A stretch of DNA of 64,000 nucleotides, from positions 62,001-126,000 of the forward strand of contig NZ_JAEDAL010000003.1 of the NCBI RefSeq assembly GCF_016093295.1, given 5' to 3'. This document shows, piece by piece, positions 20,294 to 29,635 of this stretch; positions within the stretch are counted from its first letter, which is position 1, and each line of letters starts with the position of its first letter. The notes below the pieces were generated by a model. The model did not search any database. It was not told where the DNA came from and saw only the letters and a program-made list of their open reading frames with translations. Made by a program: the position numbers and the translations under genes. The DNA is from Inhella gelatinilytica (GTDB taxonomy: Bacteria; Pseudomonadota; Gammaproteobacteria; Burkholderiales; Burkholderiaceae_C).

Positions 20294-20838
20294 GCGGGAT
20301 CTCCCTGGTCACCGGCGCCCAAGGGACGCTGCATCAACACCACATCCAACCAGCGATTGAATTTCCAGCCGGCTGAACGAATGATCCCCGCATCTTCGAA
20401 GCCCACAGCGCGGTGCAGCGCGATGGAAGCAGTGTTGGCGCTGTCACCAATCACTGCCAACATCTGGCGCCCCCCCACTTGGCTGCAACGGGCCATGAGT
20501 TCGGCCAAAAGCAAGCGGCCTACACCCAGACCGCGAGCTTGTGGCGCCAAGTAGACCGAATCTTCGATGCAATAGCGGTACGCCAAACGCGGACGGAAGT
20601 AGTTGCCATAGGCGTATCCCAAGACCTGGCCGTTTTGCTCCGCCACCAAATAGGGAAGATGGCGCGACAGCACCTCGTCGCGGCGGCGCGCCATTTCGGC
20701 CTCCGTGGGTGGGTCCAGTTCAAAGGTGCCGGTGCCGTGCAGCACCGCTTCGGCATAGATGGCGGTGATGGCCGGGAGGTCTTCGGGCTGGCTGTTTCGC
20801 ACGCGAATGCCAACAAGGGAGGGTGGGGACTGGTTCAT
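20290..20838 (-). CDS. GNAT-family N-acetyltransferase (phosphinothricin acetyltransferase-like)
   Basis: Predicted acetyl-CoA-dependent transferase, 182 aa. The family features are RNSQPEDLPAITAIYAEAV at the N-terminus, the acetyl-CoA loop QARGLGVGRLLL, and the C-terminal HRAVGFEDAGIIRSAGWKFNRW, which matches the Pat/Bar-like group. Such enzymes acetylate amines including methionine derivatives or the herbicide phosphinothricin; the natural substrate is unclear. Divergent from the rpsP operon. Confidence 0.88.
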   Translation of the reverse strand: MNQSPPSLVGIRVRNSQPEDLPAITAIYAEAVLHGTGTFELDPPTEAEMARRRDEVLSRHLPYLVAEQNGQVLGYAYGNYFRPRLAYRYCIEDSVYLAPQARGLGVGRLLLAELMARCSQVGGRQMLAVIGDSANTASIALHRAVGFEDAGIIRSAGWKFNRWLDVVLMQRPLGAGDQGDPA

Positions 20839-20852
20839 TGCGGAACGAAGTC

Positions 20853-20858
20853 TATAAT
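20853..20858 (+). promoter_or_regulatory. Likely -10 box of the rpsP operon promoter
   Basis: A perfect TATAAT at 20853-20858, about 165 bp before rpsP, in an otherwise GC-rich stretch. The matching -35 is weak (TGGTTC at about 20831). It lies inside the short gap after the acetyltransferase start. This would leave a long leader before rpsP. Confidence 0.5.
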
Positions 20859-21021
20859 CGAAGGCTTTTCGTGCTGGTCACTTTTCAATAAGGGGCGTAT
20901 CTACAGCATGAAGTCTGGTGGCTTTTGCCGATTTCGGCGGGCTGCCATCCGGTTCAAACGCCCCTGACGTGTCCCTGTGGTGCGGTGGAACCTTCAATTG
21001 ATTGAACCGAAGGAATTCAAC

Positions 21022-21285
21022 ATGGTCGTGATCCGTCTCGCTCGCGGTGGCTCTAAGAAGCGCCCGTTTTACAACATCGTCGTGGCTCCGAAGCAAGAGC
21101 GCCGTGACGGCCGCTTCATCGAGCGCGTGGGCTTCTACAACCCCGTCGCTTCGGGCAAGGCCGAAGGTCTGCGCGTTGCGATGGACCGCCTGACCTACTG
21201 GACCGGTGTCGGCGCCCAGATGAGCCCGGTGGTTGAGCGTCTGGTCAAGGAAGCCCAGAAGGCTGCCGTGGCCCCCGCTGCCTGA
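21022..21285 (+). CDS. rpsP: 30S ribosomal protein S16
   Basis: Ribosomal protein needed for 30S assembly. The start at 21022 gives [20 protein letters not shown], the standard N-terminus, and an 87-aa protein; the in-frame extension upstream is not conserved-like. First gene of rpsP-rimM-trmD-rplS. Confidence 0.97.
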   Translation: MVVIRLARGGSKKRPFYNIVVAPKQERRDGRFIERVGFYNPVASGKAEGLRVAMDRLTYWTGVGAQMSPVVERLVKEAQKAAVAPAA

Positions 21286-21293
21286 GCACCGTG

Positions 21294-21857
21294 ATGCAGG
21301 CCACTGCGTGGCCCGAGGACGCGGTCGAAGTCGGCCGGATCCTGGGAGCGTTTGGCGTCAAGGGCTGGATCAAGGTCCAGCCCTTTTCTTTTGACGCTTC
21401 AGCCTTGGGGGCGACCAAGACCTGGTGGCTGTCAGGGGACCGCCCTGGGCAACCGTCTCGTCAGGCCTTCAAGGTCGTGGCGTTGCGCGACCATGGCGAA
21501 GGCTTGGTGGCTCAACTCGAAGGCGTGAACGACCGCGATGCGGCCGACAAGCTCAAAGGGGTCTTGCTGGCGGTTCCCCGCTCGGTGTTCCCCAAGACTC
21601 AGGGTGAAGAGTATTACTGGGTGGACTTGATCGGTCTCTCGGTGGTCAACGTGAACGGTGAGGCCCTGGGAACGGTCATCGACCTGATCGACACCGGCCC
21701 CCACTCGGTGTTTCGCATCGCGCCCCCAGGCATTGACAAGCCCACGCCCAAGCAAGAGCGCCTGATCCCGTTCGTCAGCGCCTATGTGCAATCGGTTGAC
21801 TTGGCAGCCCGCCAAATTCGGGTGGACTGGTCGACGGATTGGGAAGCCGAAGACTGA
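21294..21857 (+). CDS. rimM: Ribosome maturation factor RimM
   Basis: Binds S19 and helps mature the 30S head. Shows the N-terminal VEVGRILGAFGVKGWIKV motif and a C-terminal PRC-barrel with EEYYWVDLIGL and ERLIPFV. About 187 aa. A GTG directly before the ATG (21291) is an alternative start. Sits 8 bp after rpsP. Confidence 0.95.
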   Translation: MQATAWPEDAVEVGRILGAFGVKGWIKVQPFSFDASALGATKTWWLSGDRPGQPSRQAFKVVALRDHGEGLVAQLEGVNDRDAADKLKGVLLAVPRSVFPKTQGEEYYWVDLIGLSVVNVNGEALGTVIDLIDTGPHSVFRIAPPGIDKPTPKQERLIPFVSAYVQSVDLAARQIRVDWSTDWEAED

Positions 21858-21875
21858 GCGTCGGCAGTCCAGCGC

Positions 21876-22634
21876 ATGCGCTTTGATGTCCTGACGCTTT
21901 TCCCCGAGTTGGTGCTGCCGTTTACGCAGCAGGGCATCACGCGGCGGGCCTTTGCGTCGGGCCAGATTGCGCTGCAATGCTGGAACCCGCGGGACTACGC
22001 GGAGGACAACTACCGCCGCGTGGACGATCGCTGCTACGGCGGCGGCCCCGGCATGGTGATGCTGGTCGAACCGCTGGAGCGCGCGTTGGCAGCGGCCCGC
22101 GCAGCGCGCGCAGAGGTGCCGGGCCCGGTGATCCACTTCAGCCCGGCTGGCCGGCGCCTGGATCAAGCCTTGGTGCAGGAGCTGGCCATGGGGCCGGGTG
22201 CCATCCTGGTGTGCGGTCGCTACGAGGGTATTGATCAGCGCTTCCTGGATCGACACGTCGACCTGGACGTCAGCCTGGGTGACTTTGTGCTGTCCGGGGG
22301 AGAACTCCCCGCGCTGTCGCTGATCGATGCCATCGCCCGCTTGCAGCCGGGGGTGCTGGGTGATGCCGCGTCGCATGAGCAGGACAGTTTTTCCGATGGT
22401 CTGCTCGACTGCCCGCACTACAGCCGCCCCGAGGTCCTGGTGGGCGAGGCGGTGCCGGCGGTGCTGTTGTCCGGTCACCATGCGCAAATTCAGGCGTGGC
22501 GTCGGCGTCAGTCACTGTGGCTGACCTGGACCCGGCGCCCGGATCTCATCGAGGCTGCCCGCCGCGCCGGCCGGCTCAGCCGGGCGGATGAAGCTCAGCT
22601 CTTGCGCTGGGCCCAGGGTGAGGATCAACCCTGA
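21876..22634 (+). CDS. trmD: tRNA (guanine-37-N1)-methyltransferase
   Basis: SAM-dependent SPOUT methyltransferase that makes m1G37 in tRNA and prevents frameshifting. 252 aa with the N-terminal [18 protein letters not shown] and the deep trefoil-knot region [13 protein letters not shown] plus [15 protein letters not shown]. The [11 protein letters not shown]-like C-terminal domain is present. Gap of 18 bp after rimM. Confidence 0.97.
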   Translation: MRFDVLTLFPELVLPFTQQGITRRAFASGQIALQCWNPRDYAEDNYRRVDDRCYGGGPGMVMLVEPLERALAAARAARAEVPGPVIHFSPAGRRLDQALVQELAMGPGAILVCGRYEGIDQRFLDRHVDLDVSLGDFVLSGGELPALSLIDAIARLQPGVLGDAASHEQDSFSDGLLDCPHYSRPEVLVGEAVPAVLLSGHHAQIQAWRRRQSLWLTWTRRPDLIEAARRAGRLSRADEAQLLRWAQGEDQP

Positions 22635-22654
22635 GTGCAGGGTCAAATCCTGGC

Positions 22655-22660
22655 TATAAT
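22655..22660 (+). promoter_or_regulatory. Likely -10 box of a promoter before rplS
   Basis: TATAAT at 22655-22660, in the 116-bp gap between trmD and rplS. No clear -35 partner is seen. It suggests that rplS can be transcribed separately from rpsP-rimM-trmD. Confidence 0.45.
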
Positions 22661-22750
22661 GGCGGGCTTTTCGATCCTCTGCGCGGCGACTGAGGGCTTG
22701 CCCCTCAAACACTTCAACAACCCGGCCCGCACGATCGCTTGGAGACCCTC

Positions 22751-23104
22751 ATGGATCTGATTCAAACCCTCGAACAAGAGGAAATCGCCCGTCTGAACAA
22801 GACGATCCCCTCGTTCATGCCCGGCGACACCGTGATCGTCAGCGTCAACGTGGTGGAAGGCACGCGCAAGCGCGTGCAGGCTTATGAAGGCGTGGTGATT
22901 GCCAAGCGCAATCGCGGCCTGAACAGCAGCTTCATCGTGCGCAAGATCTCCAGCGGCGAAGGCGTGGAACGGACGTTCCAGCTGTACAGCCCGCTGATTG
23001 CCTCGATCGAAGTCAAGCGCCGCGGTGATGTGCGCCGCGCCAAGCTGTACTACCTGCGCAGCCGCTCGGGCAAGTCGGCCCGTATCAAGGAAAAGCTCGC
23101 TTAA
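22751..23104 (+). CDS. rplS: 50S ribosomal protein L19
   Basis: Ribosomal protein at the 30S-50S interface. The start at 22751 ([15 protein letters not shown]) gives the usual 117 aa; the frame starting from a TTG four codons earlier is not needed. Conserved segments include FMPGDTVIV and [18 protein letters not shown]. Followed by a strong terminator. Confidence 0.97.
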   Translation: MDLIQTLEQEEIARLNKTIPSFMPGDTVIVSVNVVEGTRKRVQAYEGVVIAKRNRGLNSSFIVRKISSGEGVERTFQLYSPLIASIEVKRRGDVRRAKLYYLRSRSGKSARIKEKLA

Positions 23105-23127
23105 TCGAGTTTTTCGGCGATGCCGCG

Positions 23128-23160
23128 AAAACCGCCCTGGGCAACCTGGGCGGTTTTTTT
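23128..23160 (+). terminator. Terminator of the rpsP-rplS operon
   Basis: Hairpin with stem ACCGCCC...GGGCGGT (23131-23154) followed by a T-run to 23160, starting 24 bp after the rplS stop. Confidence 0.9.
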
Positions 23161-23216
23161 ACGCCTGGGGCTGGGCCGTCCGGTTAAGGTGCTGGCCTCT
23201 GCCCCGTGAATGTCCC

Positions 23217-23927
23217 ATGACCCTGCGTTTGCCCTCGTTCAACCCTCGCGAAGTGCCGGTGGAACGCATTGACCGTGCGTTGGCACCCCTGCCTGAAGCG
23301 TGGTTGGCGCCCGACGCGCTGCGCTCGCACTTTCAGACCGTGCCCTTGGTTGCGCCGGAGCGGCCCGGCGACGGAGGGCGCGTTCCGCAACACCTGTTGC
23401 GCAGTCCCCGGCCCGCCGCCGTCTTGGTGCCCTTGGTGATGCGGGACCAGGGCGTGCAGGTGCTCCTCACGCGGCGGACAGAACACCTCAAAGATCATGC
23501 GGGGCAGATCAGCTTTCCGGGCGGCCGGGTGGATGCAGAGGACGCCGATGCCTGGGCCACGGCGCGCCGAGAATCGCTGGAAGAGATCGGTCTATCGGCT
23601 GCCTTCATCGAACCGATTGGGGTGTTGCCCCTCTATGCCACCGTGACGGCCTATAGCGTGACGCCCTGTGTGGCCTTGGTGCGCCCCGGCTTCTCGTTGG
23701 CCCTGGAGGCCGGGGAGGTCGCAGAAGCCTTTGAGGTGCCGCTGGCGTTTTTGATGAACCCTGCGCATCACCGCTGGCATCGGCTGAGCCTGCTGGGTTT
23801 TGAGCGGCAGTTCTTGTCGATGCCCTGGACGTCCGACGGCCGAGAGCACTTTATTTGGGGTGCCACGGCGGCCATGCTGCGCAACCTGTACCACCAACTG
23901 CGTCAGGGTCGCGAAGCCAGCCAGTAA
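23217..23927 (+). CDS. Nudix hydrolase, CoA pyrophosphatase type (NudL-like)
   Basis: Predicted to cleave CoA and related nucleotides into phosphopantetheine and ADP products. The start at 23217 (MTLRLPSFNP) gives 236 aa; the frame overlaps rplS if extended. The CoA-Nudix block AAVLVPLV...LLTRR...LKDHAGQISFPGG and the Nudix box GGRVDAEDAD...RRESLEEIGL are present with the metal-binding EE. Ends 11 bp before the CobD-like gene. Confidence 0.9.
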   Translation: MTLRLPSFNPREVPVERIDRALAPLPEAWLAPDALRSHFQTVPLVAPERPGDGGRVPQHLLRSPRPAAVLVPLVMRDQGVQVLLTRRTEHLKDHAGQISFPGGRVDAEDADAWATARRESLEEIGLSAAFIEPIGVLPLYATVTAYSVTPCVALVRPGFSLALEAGEVAEAFEVPLAFLMNPAHHRWHRLSLLGFERQFLSMPWTSDGREHFIWGATAAMLRNLYHQLRQGREASQ

Positions 23928-23938
23928 CATCCCGGCCC

Positions 23939-24928
23939 ATGAGTTTCTTTGCTGTGCTGCTGGCCTTGTTGGTCGAGCAACTCAAACCCTTGCCCCACGG
24001 CAACGCTGTGCACCGGGCCGTCGTCAATTGGGCGCGGTGGGCCGGGCGTAATTTTGATGCCGGTCGCCCGCACCATGCTTGGGTGGTGTGGACGGTGACC
24101 GTGGTGGCGCCGGCTGTGCTCGTGTGCTTGATTTATGCGGCTTTGCGCTGGCATTCGCTGCTCCTGGCCCTGGTCTTTGATGTGGTGGTGCTTTATGTGA
24201 CGCTGGGCTTTCGGCAGTTCAGTCACTATTTCACCGACATCCGCATGGCGCTGGAGCGCGGGGATGAGTTGGAGGCGCGCAATCTGTTGGCCCAGTGGCA
24301 GCATCTGGACGCGAGCGAGTTGCCACGCAGTGAGCTGTTGCGCCACGTTATCGAGCACTCGCTGCTGGCGGCACACCGGCATGTATTTGGCGTTTTCTTC
24401 TGGTTTGTGGTGTTGTCAGCGGTGGGCCTGGGGCCCATGGGGGCGGTGCTGTACCGCTTGGCCGAATTCGCCAGCCGGTACTGGGCCTTCCGCAACCAGA
24501 CGCTGGACACGCAAACGCATGAAGGGTTGCGGCAGCGTTCTGAGCGCAGCTTTGCATGGGTCGACCACGTGCCCGCGCGCCTGACGGCCACCGGCTTTGC
24601 CATCGTCGGCAACTTTGAAGAGGCCGTAAATGGCATGCGGCGGGATGCCGCGCTGTGGCTGCGTCCGAACGAAGGGGTCATCCTCGCCGCCGCCGCCGGT
24701 GCAGTGGGGGTTCAGCTCGGCGGTGCGGCAGCGCCGGGGGTGACCCCCGACCGCAGCAAGACCCTGGCGGCCGGCGCAATCCAAGACGCGACGGCGGCCG
24801 ATGGCTCCACACCCGGTGAGCCGGCCACCCTGGGCCACTTGCAAGCCATCGTGCGCTTGGTTTGGCGCTCCGTGGTGCTCTGGATGCTGCTTCTGGCCTT
24901 GCTAACTGTTAGTAACCTGATCGGATAA
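23939..24928 (+). CDS. CobD/CbiB-like membrane protein
   Basis: A 329-aa membrane protein related to adenosylcobinamide-phosphate synthase CobD/CbiB: early segment LLVEQLKPL, then DHVPARLTATGFAIVGNFE, the characteristic CbiB-type RLTA stretch, and helices at about 45-75, 145-175 and 300-325. In betaproteobacteria this lone form lies away from cobalamin genes, as here, so a role in cobalamin synthesis is uncertain. Ends at a strong terminator. Confidence 0.8.
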   Translation: MSFFAVLLALLVEQLKPLPHGNAVHRAVVNWARWAGRNFDAGRPHHAWVVWTVTVVAPAVLVCLIYAALRWHSLLLALVFDVVVLYVTLGFRQFSHYFTDIRMALERGDELEARNLLAQWQHLDASELPRSELLRHVIEHSLLAAHRHVFGVFFWFVVLSAVGLGPMGAVLYRLAEFASRYWAFRNQTLDTQTHEGLRQRSERSFAWVDHVPARLTATGFAIVGNFEEAVNGMRRDAALWLRPNEGVILAAAAGAVGVQLGGAAAPGVTPDRSKTLAAGAIQDATAADGSTPGEPATLGHLQAIVRLVWRSVVLWMLLLALLTVSNLIG

Positions 24929-24957
24929 AAAAACGGCCCCGCGGGGCCGTTTTGTTT
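24927..24957. terminator. Bidirectional terminator between CobD-like and S9 peptidase genes
   Basis: Perfect palindrome ACGGCCCCGCGGGGCCGT (24933-24950) flanked by an A-run before and a T-rich run after; it sits between two convergent genes. Confidence 0.88.
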
Positions 24958-24969
24958 GAATTCGCGTGC

Positions 24970-27006
24970 TTATTTCAGGATGGTTTGCTGCATGAACTGC
25001 ACCAGCGCCCAATTCATGTAGTCGCTGTTTTCCTTGCGGGCGAAACCGTGGCCTTCGTTGTCGGCGCGCATGTACCAAACGGGTGTACCCAACTCGCGCA
25101 CCTTGGCGACGATTTGCTCGGCCTCGGTATACGGCACGCGCGGATCGTTCTTGCCTTGGATCACGAACAGTGGTTTCTTGATCTTGTGGGCGTTGGTCAA
25201 CGGGGAAATGCGTTCTTGGAATTCGCGCATGGCCGGATCGCGTTCGTCACCGTATTCAACACGACGCAGGTCACGGCGGTAGCTCTCGGTGTTGTTCAGG
25301 AACGTGACGAAATGGCTGATGCCCACGATGTCCACGGCGCCCGCGATGCGGTCGCTGTAGTGCGTGGCCACGGCCAGGCTCATGTAGCCGCCGTAGCTGC
25401 CGCCCGCCACGATGACGCGTTCCGGGTCCAAATCTGGTTGGGTTTTGATCCACTCCAGCAGGGCACCAATGTCCTTGACTGAGTCTTCGCGCTTGAAGCC
25501 GTTGTCCAGAGCCAGGAAGGTCTTTCCGAAGCCGCTGGAGCCGCGCACGTTGGGCTGGATCAGGGTGATGCCCAGCTCTTGGATGTAGTACTGCCAACGG
25601 GCCAGGAAACCGACGGTGGCCTGGCCTTCCGGACCGCCGTGAATGCTGATCAATACCGGGCGACGGCCCTTGAAGTTCGCGGGCGGGCGGGTGATCAGCC
25701 CGCTGATGGGCAGGCCATCAAAGCTCTTCCAGCGAATGATTTCTGTGTCCCGGAAGGCGCGGGTATCAATGCCAGCGGGCACAGCCGCTTGGGTCCATTG
25801 CTGACTCTTCCCCTGGGCATCAAGGACATGAATCTGGCTCGGGCCCTGGGTGCTGCTGACGCTATACGCCATCAGGGGCAGCTTGGGGTGGAAGCGGGTG
25901 GTGCCCACCGAACCGGCAGCCACGCCCTGGGGGGCGGGAATTTCCTTGCCGGTTTTGAGGTCGAAGAAATGCAATTCGTCGCGGCCGTCGGCATTGGCTT
26001 GCACCACCAGGGTTTTGTTGTCCGCGCTGACCGAGCCGCCGCTGATATCCCAGGGGATGTGGCGGGTCAAGGGCTTGAGGGCCTGCGTGGCCAAGTCCAG
26101 CAGCGCCAGCTCGCGGAATTCGCCAAAACGGTCGGTCGCGACGAGCAGGGTCTTCCCATCGCGCATGAAGCTGCCGAAATACACAGCGGGCGGCTCCTTG
26201 CTGTCGGGGCGCGGCAGCAACTGCACCGGCTTGCCGGCCTGCTCACCGTCCAAATCCATCATCCACAGCTGCGATTCGTTGGCGCTGCGGTAGTTGCCCA
26301 GCGCGAGTCGACGGCCGTCCTCGCTGACGCTAGCGCCCCAGCCGCCGCCTTCGAGTTCCACCAGCTTGCGGCGCTCGGCGATCGGGTCCTTGGCCTCAGG
26401 GTTCACGGCCCAGAAGGTGGTCATGATCTTCGTGCGAGTGCCGCCCTGGGCCGTACGGTCGATGGGCACGCTGGTGTAGACGATTTCCTTCTGCTTCTTG
26501 CGCCAACCGATGAAGGCGTTGCGTTCGTCGTTGTGGGTGAGTTGCACAGCGGCGCTGCCGTCCAGCGCCTGGCGGAACACTTGCGTCACCTCGTTGCCGC
26601 CCGAGGCGCGGCTGAACACGATGTAGCGCCCGTCATTCGGTTCGTAGCTGCCGCCGCCGGCGGGCTCGGGCCCCTGCGTCACCGGCTTGATCTCGCCCAT
26701 CGCCATATCCAGGCGGAAGAGCTGCGCCGTGCTGGCCCCCGCCGCGCGGTGGCTCACCAACATCTCGGCCTTGCTGGGGTGCCAGTCAGAAAACCCATGG
26801 CCACGGAACTCGGTGTAGGCGGCCATGCGCTCGGCCACGTCTCGTGGGATGGCGGGCACACCCTGCAAGAACATGGCCGCAGGCGGCGTCATCACGTTGG
26901 AGGCGGTGGCCGGGGCGGCTTCTTGAGCGCGCAGACCGGGCACGGTGGCCAAGGCCATCAAGGCCAGGGCTTGCTGGGCAAAGGCACGACGGGGAAGGTG
27001 CGACAT
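24970..27006 (-). CDS. S9-family prolyl oligopeptidase-type serine peptidase, exported
   Basis: Predicted dipeptidyl/acylaminoacyl peptidase in the periplasm. A 678-aa protein with a twin-arginine-like leader (RRAFAQQALALMALATVPG, cut near LRAQ), then a beta-propeller region (about 60-420) and a C-terminal alpha/beta hydrolase. The triad is visible as S537 (GGSYGG), D621 (GKNDPRVP) and H653 (NEGHGF). Last gene of the run phosphatase-RluA-peptidase, 64 bp after rluA-like gene. Confidence 0.9.
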   Translation of the reverse strand: MSHLPRRAFAQQALALMALATVPGLRAQEAAPATASNVMTPPAAMFLQGVPAIPRDVAERMAAYTEFRGHGFSDWHPSKAEMLVSHRAAGASTAQLFRLDMAMGEIKPVTQGPEPAGGGSYEPNDGRYIVFSRASGGNEVTQVFRQALDGSAAVQLTHNDERNAFIGWRKKQKEIVYTSVPIDRTAQGGTRTKIMTTFWAVNPEAKDPIAERRKLVELEGGGWGASVSEDGRRLALGNYRSANESQLWMMDLDGEQAGKPVQLLPRPDSKEPPAVYFGSFMRDGKTLLVATDRFGEFRELALLDLATQALKPLTRHIPWDISGGSVSADNKTLVVQANADGRDELHFFDLKTGKEIPAPQGVAAGSVGTTRFHPKLPLMAYSVSSTQGPSQIHVLDAQGKSQQWTQAAVPAGIDTRAFRDTEIIRWKSFDGLPISGLITRPPANFKGRRPVLISIHGGPEGQATVGFLARWQYYIQELGITLIQPNVRGSSGFGKTFLALDNGFKREDSVKDIGALLEWIKTQPDLDPERVIVAGGSYGGYMSLAVATHYSDRIAGAVDIVGISHFVTFLNNTESYRRDLRRVEYGDERDPAMREFQERISPLTNAHKIKKPLFVIQGKNDPRVPYTEAEQIVAKVRELGTPVWYMRADNEGHGFARKENSDYMNWALVQFMQQTILK

Positions 27007-27070
27007 GGTGGCGAAGCGGAGTAGAAGAAAACCGCTGATTGTTCAGCAACCGAGCGACCGGTGCAGAAAG

Positions 27071-27700
27071 TCAGAACGGGCAGGGGGCGTGCACCCTGAG
27101 GTGTGCGGGCCACTCCAGCGTTTGCGCGTGCAACAGCAGTCGCTCGGCGGGCCGCTCGGGGTCGTACAGCGCGTCCCCCACGATGGGGTGACCCAGGCTC
27201 AGCAAATGCACGCGAAGCTGGTGTGCCCGCCCCGTCAGGGGCCGCAGCAGCAAGCGGCTGCAACCCGGGGGCGCCCAGCCCGGCACGCGTCGCCATTCGG
27301 TCTGACTCGGCTTGCCCTGTGCGGCACACACCTTTTGCCGCGGGCGGTTCGGCCAATCGGCGATCAAGGGCAGGTCGATACGCTGCCAGTCCGGGCCCCA
27401 GGGCAGCTCGCCGTGCACCACCGCCACGTAGTCCTTGAGGAGCGCTCGCTCGGCGAACAGCGCCGACCAGCGGCGCTGGGCCTGTGGGTTGCGCGCAAAC
27501 AGCAGCAGGCCTGAGGTGGCCATGTCCAGGCGGTGCACCACCAAACTCTCGGGGTGCGGGCCTTGCAGGCGAGCCCAGGCGCAGTCCTGCTTGTCTTCGC
27601 CCCGGCCGGGAACGCTGAGCAAGCCGGCTGGCTTGTCGATGACGATCACCTCCTCATCGACGTGGCAGAGGGTGAGGGCGTTCAAAACGCCTCGATCCAC
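27071..27700 (-). CDS. RluA-family pseudouridine synthase
   Basis: Isomerises uridine in rRNA or tRNA. 209 aa with the catalytic motif HRLDMATSGLLLFA (D59) and the typical N-terminal IDKPAGLLSVPG and C-terminal RAHQLRVHLLSLGHPIVGD segments. No S4 domain, which matches RluA itself rather than RluC/D. Starts at a GTG that overlaps the phosphatase gene end by 19 bp. Confidence 0.92.
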   Translation of the reverse strand: MDRGVLNALTLCHVDEEVIVIDKPAGLLSVPGRGEDKQDCAWARLQGPHPESLVVHRLDMATSGLLLFARNPQAQRRWSALFAERALLKDYVAVVHGELPWGPDWQRIDLPLIADWPNRPRQKVCAAQGKPSQTEWRRVPGWAPPGCSRLLLRPLTGRAHQLRVHLLSLGHPIVGDALYDPERPAERLLLHAQTLEWPAHLRVHAPCPF

Positions 27701-28155
27701 CCGCTTTGCAGGGCCGACTGCGGGTTGGAGCCCGCCGCACTCACCTGGGCGCAGGCCGCTTCGCTGCTCAGCCCCAGGCTTTTGAGCACACAGGCGGCCG
27801 TTGTGCCCGTGCGGCCAATCCCCGCGGCGCAGTGCAGCAGCACCGACTCCCCGGCCTGCAGCGCCCGCACCACCGTGGCCACCCCTTCACGGTAGGTCTT
27901 TGCTTGGGCATGCAGGCCGAAATCCGCCATCGGCAGGGCCTGCCAGACCCAGGGTGGCCCGGCTTCCACAGCCGCGGCATAGGCGGGTGCAAAGTACAGC
28001 AGCTCGCTCCAGGGCGTGAGGCAAACGATGCGCGTGAGCCCGGCGGCTTGCGCCAACTGCTCGAAGTCGGACCAGGGCTCCAAACGCCCGGGCATGGAGT
28101 ACAACCACAGGCGCCCCGATACAGAGGGGGGCAGGGGAAGAGGGCGGAACGGCAT
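27682..28155 (-). CDS. Protein tyrosine/dual-specificity phosphatase-like protein
   Basis: Predicted cytoplasmic phosphatase of 157 aa from the ATG at 28155 (a TTG six codons upstream is possible). The P-loop HCAAGIGRTGT gives nucleophile C109 and R115, and MADFG supplies a candidate general acid D78. Substrate unknown; close relatives include atypical bacterial dual-specificity phosphatases. First gene of a three-gene minus-strand run, divergent from the YbaK gene with only 44 bp between. Confidence 0.85.
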   Translation of the reverse strand: MPFRPLPLPPSVSGRLWLYSMPGRLEPWSDFEQLAQAAGLTRIVCLTPWSELLYFAPAYAAAVEAGPPWVWQALPMADFGLHAQAKTYREGVATVVRALQAGESVLLHCAAGIGRTGTTAACVLKSLGLSSEAACAQVSAAGSNPQSALQSGWIEAF

Positions 28156-28199
28156 GCCCCCATTGTTCCGCAAGGGCGTCGAAATGATCCAATGGCGTG

Positions 28200-28700
28200 A
28201 TGACTGACGAGATCGAAACCCACCCCTCCGTCGAACGCGTGCGCGCGGCCCTGCAGCACGCCGGCGTGGACTATGAAATCCGCTGGCTGGCTGACGGCGC
28301 CCACACCGCCGCCGACGCCGCCGCGCAACTCGGCGTCCCCTTGGGCGCCATTGCCAAAAGCGTGGTGCTGCGGCTGGGCGACCAGCCGGTGCTGTGCATC
28401 ACGGCGGGTGACCGCCGCGTGAACGCCGAGCGCCTGGTGCCCCAGTTCGGCCCGGTGGCACGGGCCGATGCGGCCTTTGTGCGGCGCCACACCGGCTTCC
28501 CCATTGGGGGCGTCGCGCCGCTGGGCTTTGCGCCCCAGGACGAAGCGGCCCCGCCCGCCGTGCTGATGGACCCCAGCCTAGAGCGCTTTGAGCGCGTCTG
28601 GGCGGCAGCCGGTCACCCGCGCACCGTGCTGGGCCTGCGCTTTGACGCTCTGCAACAAGCCGCTGCCGCTCGGTTGGAGGCCTTCACCGATGCCGTTTGA
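28200..28700 (+). CDS. YbaK/EbsC-type aminoacyl-tRNA deacylase
   Basis: Predicted trans-editing deacylase that hydrolyses mischarged tRNA (for example Cys- or Ala-tRNAPro). 166 aa with the YbaK core: AAAQLGVPLGAIAKSVVLR (catalytic-type Lys in IAKS), the AGDRRVNAERL segment and GFPIGGVAPLG. It starts the tight run YbaK-DUF1289-HCCA isomerase. A GTG lies directly before the ATG. Confidence 0.85.
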   Translation: MTDEIETHPSVERVRAALQHAGVDYEIRWLADGAHTAADAAAQLGVPLGAIAKSVVLRLGDQPVLCITAGDRRVNAERLVPQFGPVARADAAFVRRHTGFPIGGVAPLGFAPQDEAAPPAVLMDPSLERFERVWAAAGHPRTVLGLRFDALQQAAAARLEAFTDAV

Positions 28701-28908
28701 AGCGCCGCTGCCATCCCCCTGCACCAAGGTCTGCAAGCTCGATGCGAGCGGGCAGTTCTGTCTGGGCTGCGCCCGAACCCGCGATGAAATCGGGGCCTGG
28801 TCCAGCCTAGGCCGGGCCCAACAAGCTGAGGTGTGGCGTGCCCTGCCCGAGCGCGCCCGCACGTGGGGCGTCGCCCTGGCGCCCTTGCCACCGGAGTTAA
28901 AGCTGTGA
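28690..28908 (+). CDS. DUF1289 small cysteine-rich protein
   Basis: A 72-aa protein with SPCTKVCKLD...CLGCARTRDEIGAW, the DUF1289 pattern of four cysteines that could bind a metal or cluster. Function unknown. Its start overlaps the end of the YbaK gene by 11 bp and its stop overlaps the next start (TGATG), so translation is coupled. Confidence 0.88.
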   Translation: MPFEAPLPSPCTKVCKLDASGQFCLGCARTRDEIGAWSSLGRAQQAEVWRALPERARTWGVALAPLPPELKL

Positions 28909-29564
28909 TGTCAAACCCACCTGTGAAGGCGCTGCGGTTCTACTGGGACCCCATCTCCCCCTATGCCGCCCTGGCCTTTCAGCGCTTGCCTGAAGCCCTG
29001 GCAGGCCATTCAGTGGTGGTGGACTACGTGCCCATCCTCTTTGGCGCGCTGCTCAAGGCCAATGGTCAAAAAGGTCCGGCAGAGATCCCCGGCAAACGCG
29101 AGTGGACCTACCGCCAGGTGCTGTGGCTGGGACGTGAGCACGGCCTGGCGCTGCCGGCCCAGCACCCCTTCAACCCCTTGGCCTTGTTGCGCCTTGCTTG
29201 GGCCTGCACGCCGGAAGGGCTGCCCCCCTCGCGCTGGGTCACCGAGCTAATCCTTGAGCACGTCTGGAGGGCCGACGGCGCGGACGCCAACGCCCCGGAG
29301 CGGCTCGCGGCCCTGACCGAGCGCCTCGCCCCGCGCCGCCAAGCCAGCGACGAGCAGGCCAAGCAGCGCCTGCGCGACGCGACCGATGCGGCGCTGCAAG
29401 CCGGCGTCTTTGGCGTGCCCACCATCGAATGGCAAGGCAAACGCTTCTGGGGCCAAGACGCCCTGCCCATGCTGCGCGCTGCGCTGGACGGCGACCCGTG
29501 GTTCGCTTCCGGGGCGTGGGAGGCGGCGGGGGAGCGGCCTGCGGGACTTGTGCGGGGCAGCTGA
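28908..29564 (+). CDS. 2-hydroxychromene-2-carboxylate isomerase-like protein (DsbA superfamily)
   Basis: A 218-aa thioredoxin-fold protein of the HCCA isomerase/GST kappa group. Typical pieces are FYWDPISPYAAL (Ser near the active site), the helical insert, and GVFGVPTIEWQGKRFWGQD near the C-terminus. In naphthalene degraders this enzyme isomerises HCCA with glutathione; no other aromatic pathway genes are here, so the substrate is unclear. Coupled to DUF1289. Confidence 0.88.
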   Translation: MSNPPVKALRFYWDPISPYAALAFQRLPEALAGHSVVVDYVPILFGALLKANGQKGPAEIPGKREWTYRQVLWLGREHGLALPAQHPFNPLALLRLAWACTPEGLPPSRWVTELILEHVWRADGADANAPERLAALTERLAPRRQASDEQAKQRLRDATDAALQAGVFGVPTIEWQGKRFWGQDALPMLRAALDGDPWFASGAWEAAGERPAGLVRGS

Positions 29565-29635
29565 GTTCTGAAACCCGTATAGCAGGAGGCTACGGTGCGG
29601 GCAGGCGGGCGCAGTTCTGCCTTTTTGCCACTCGA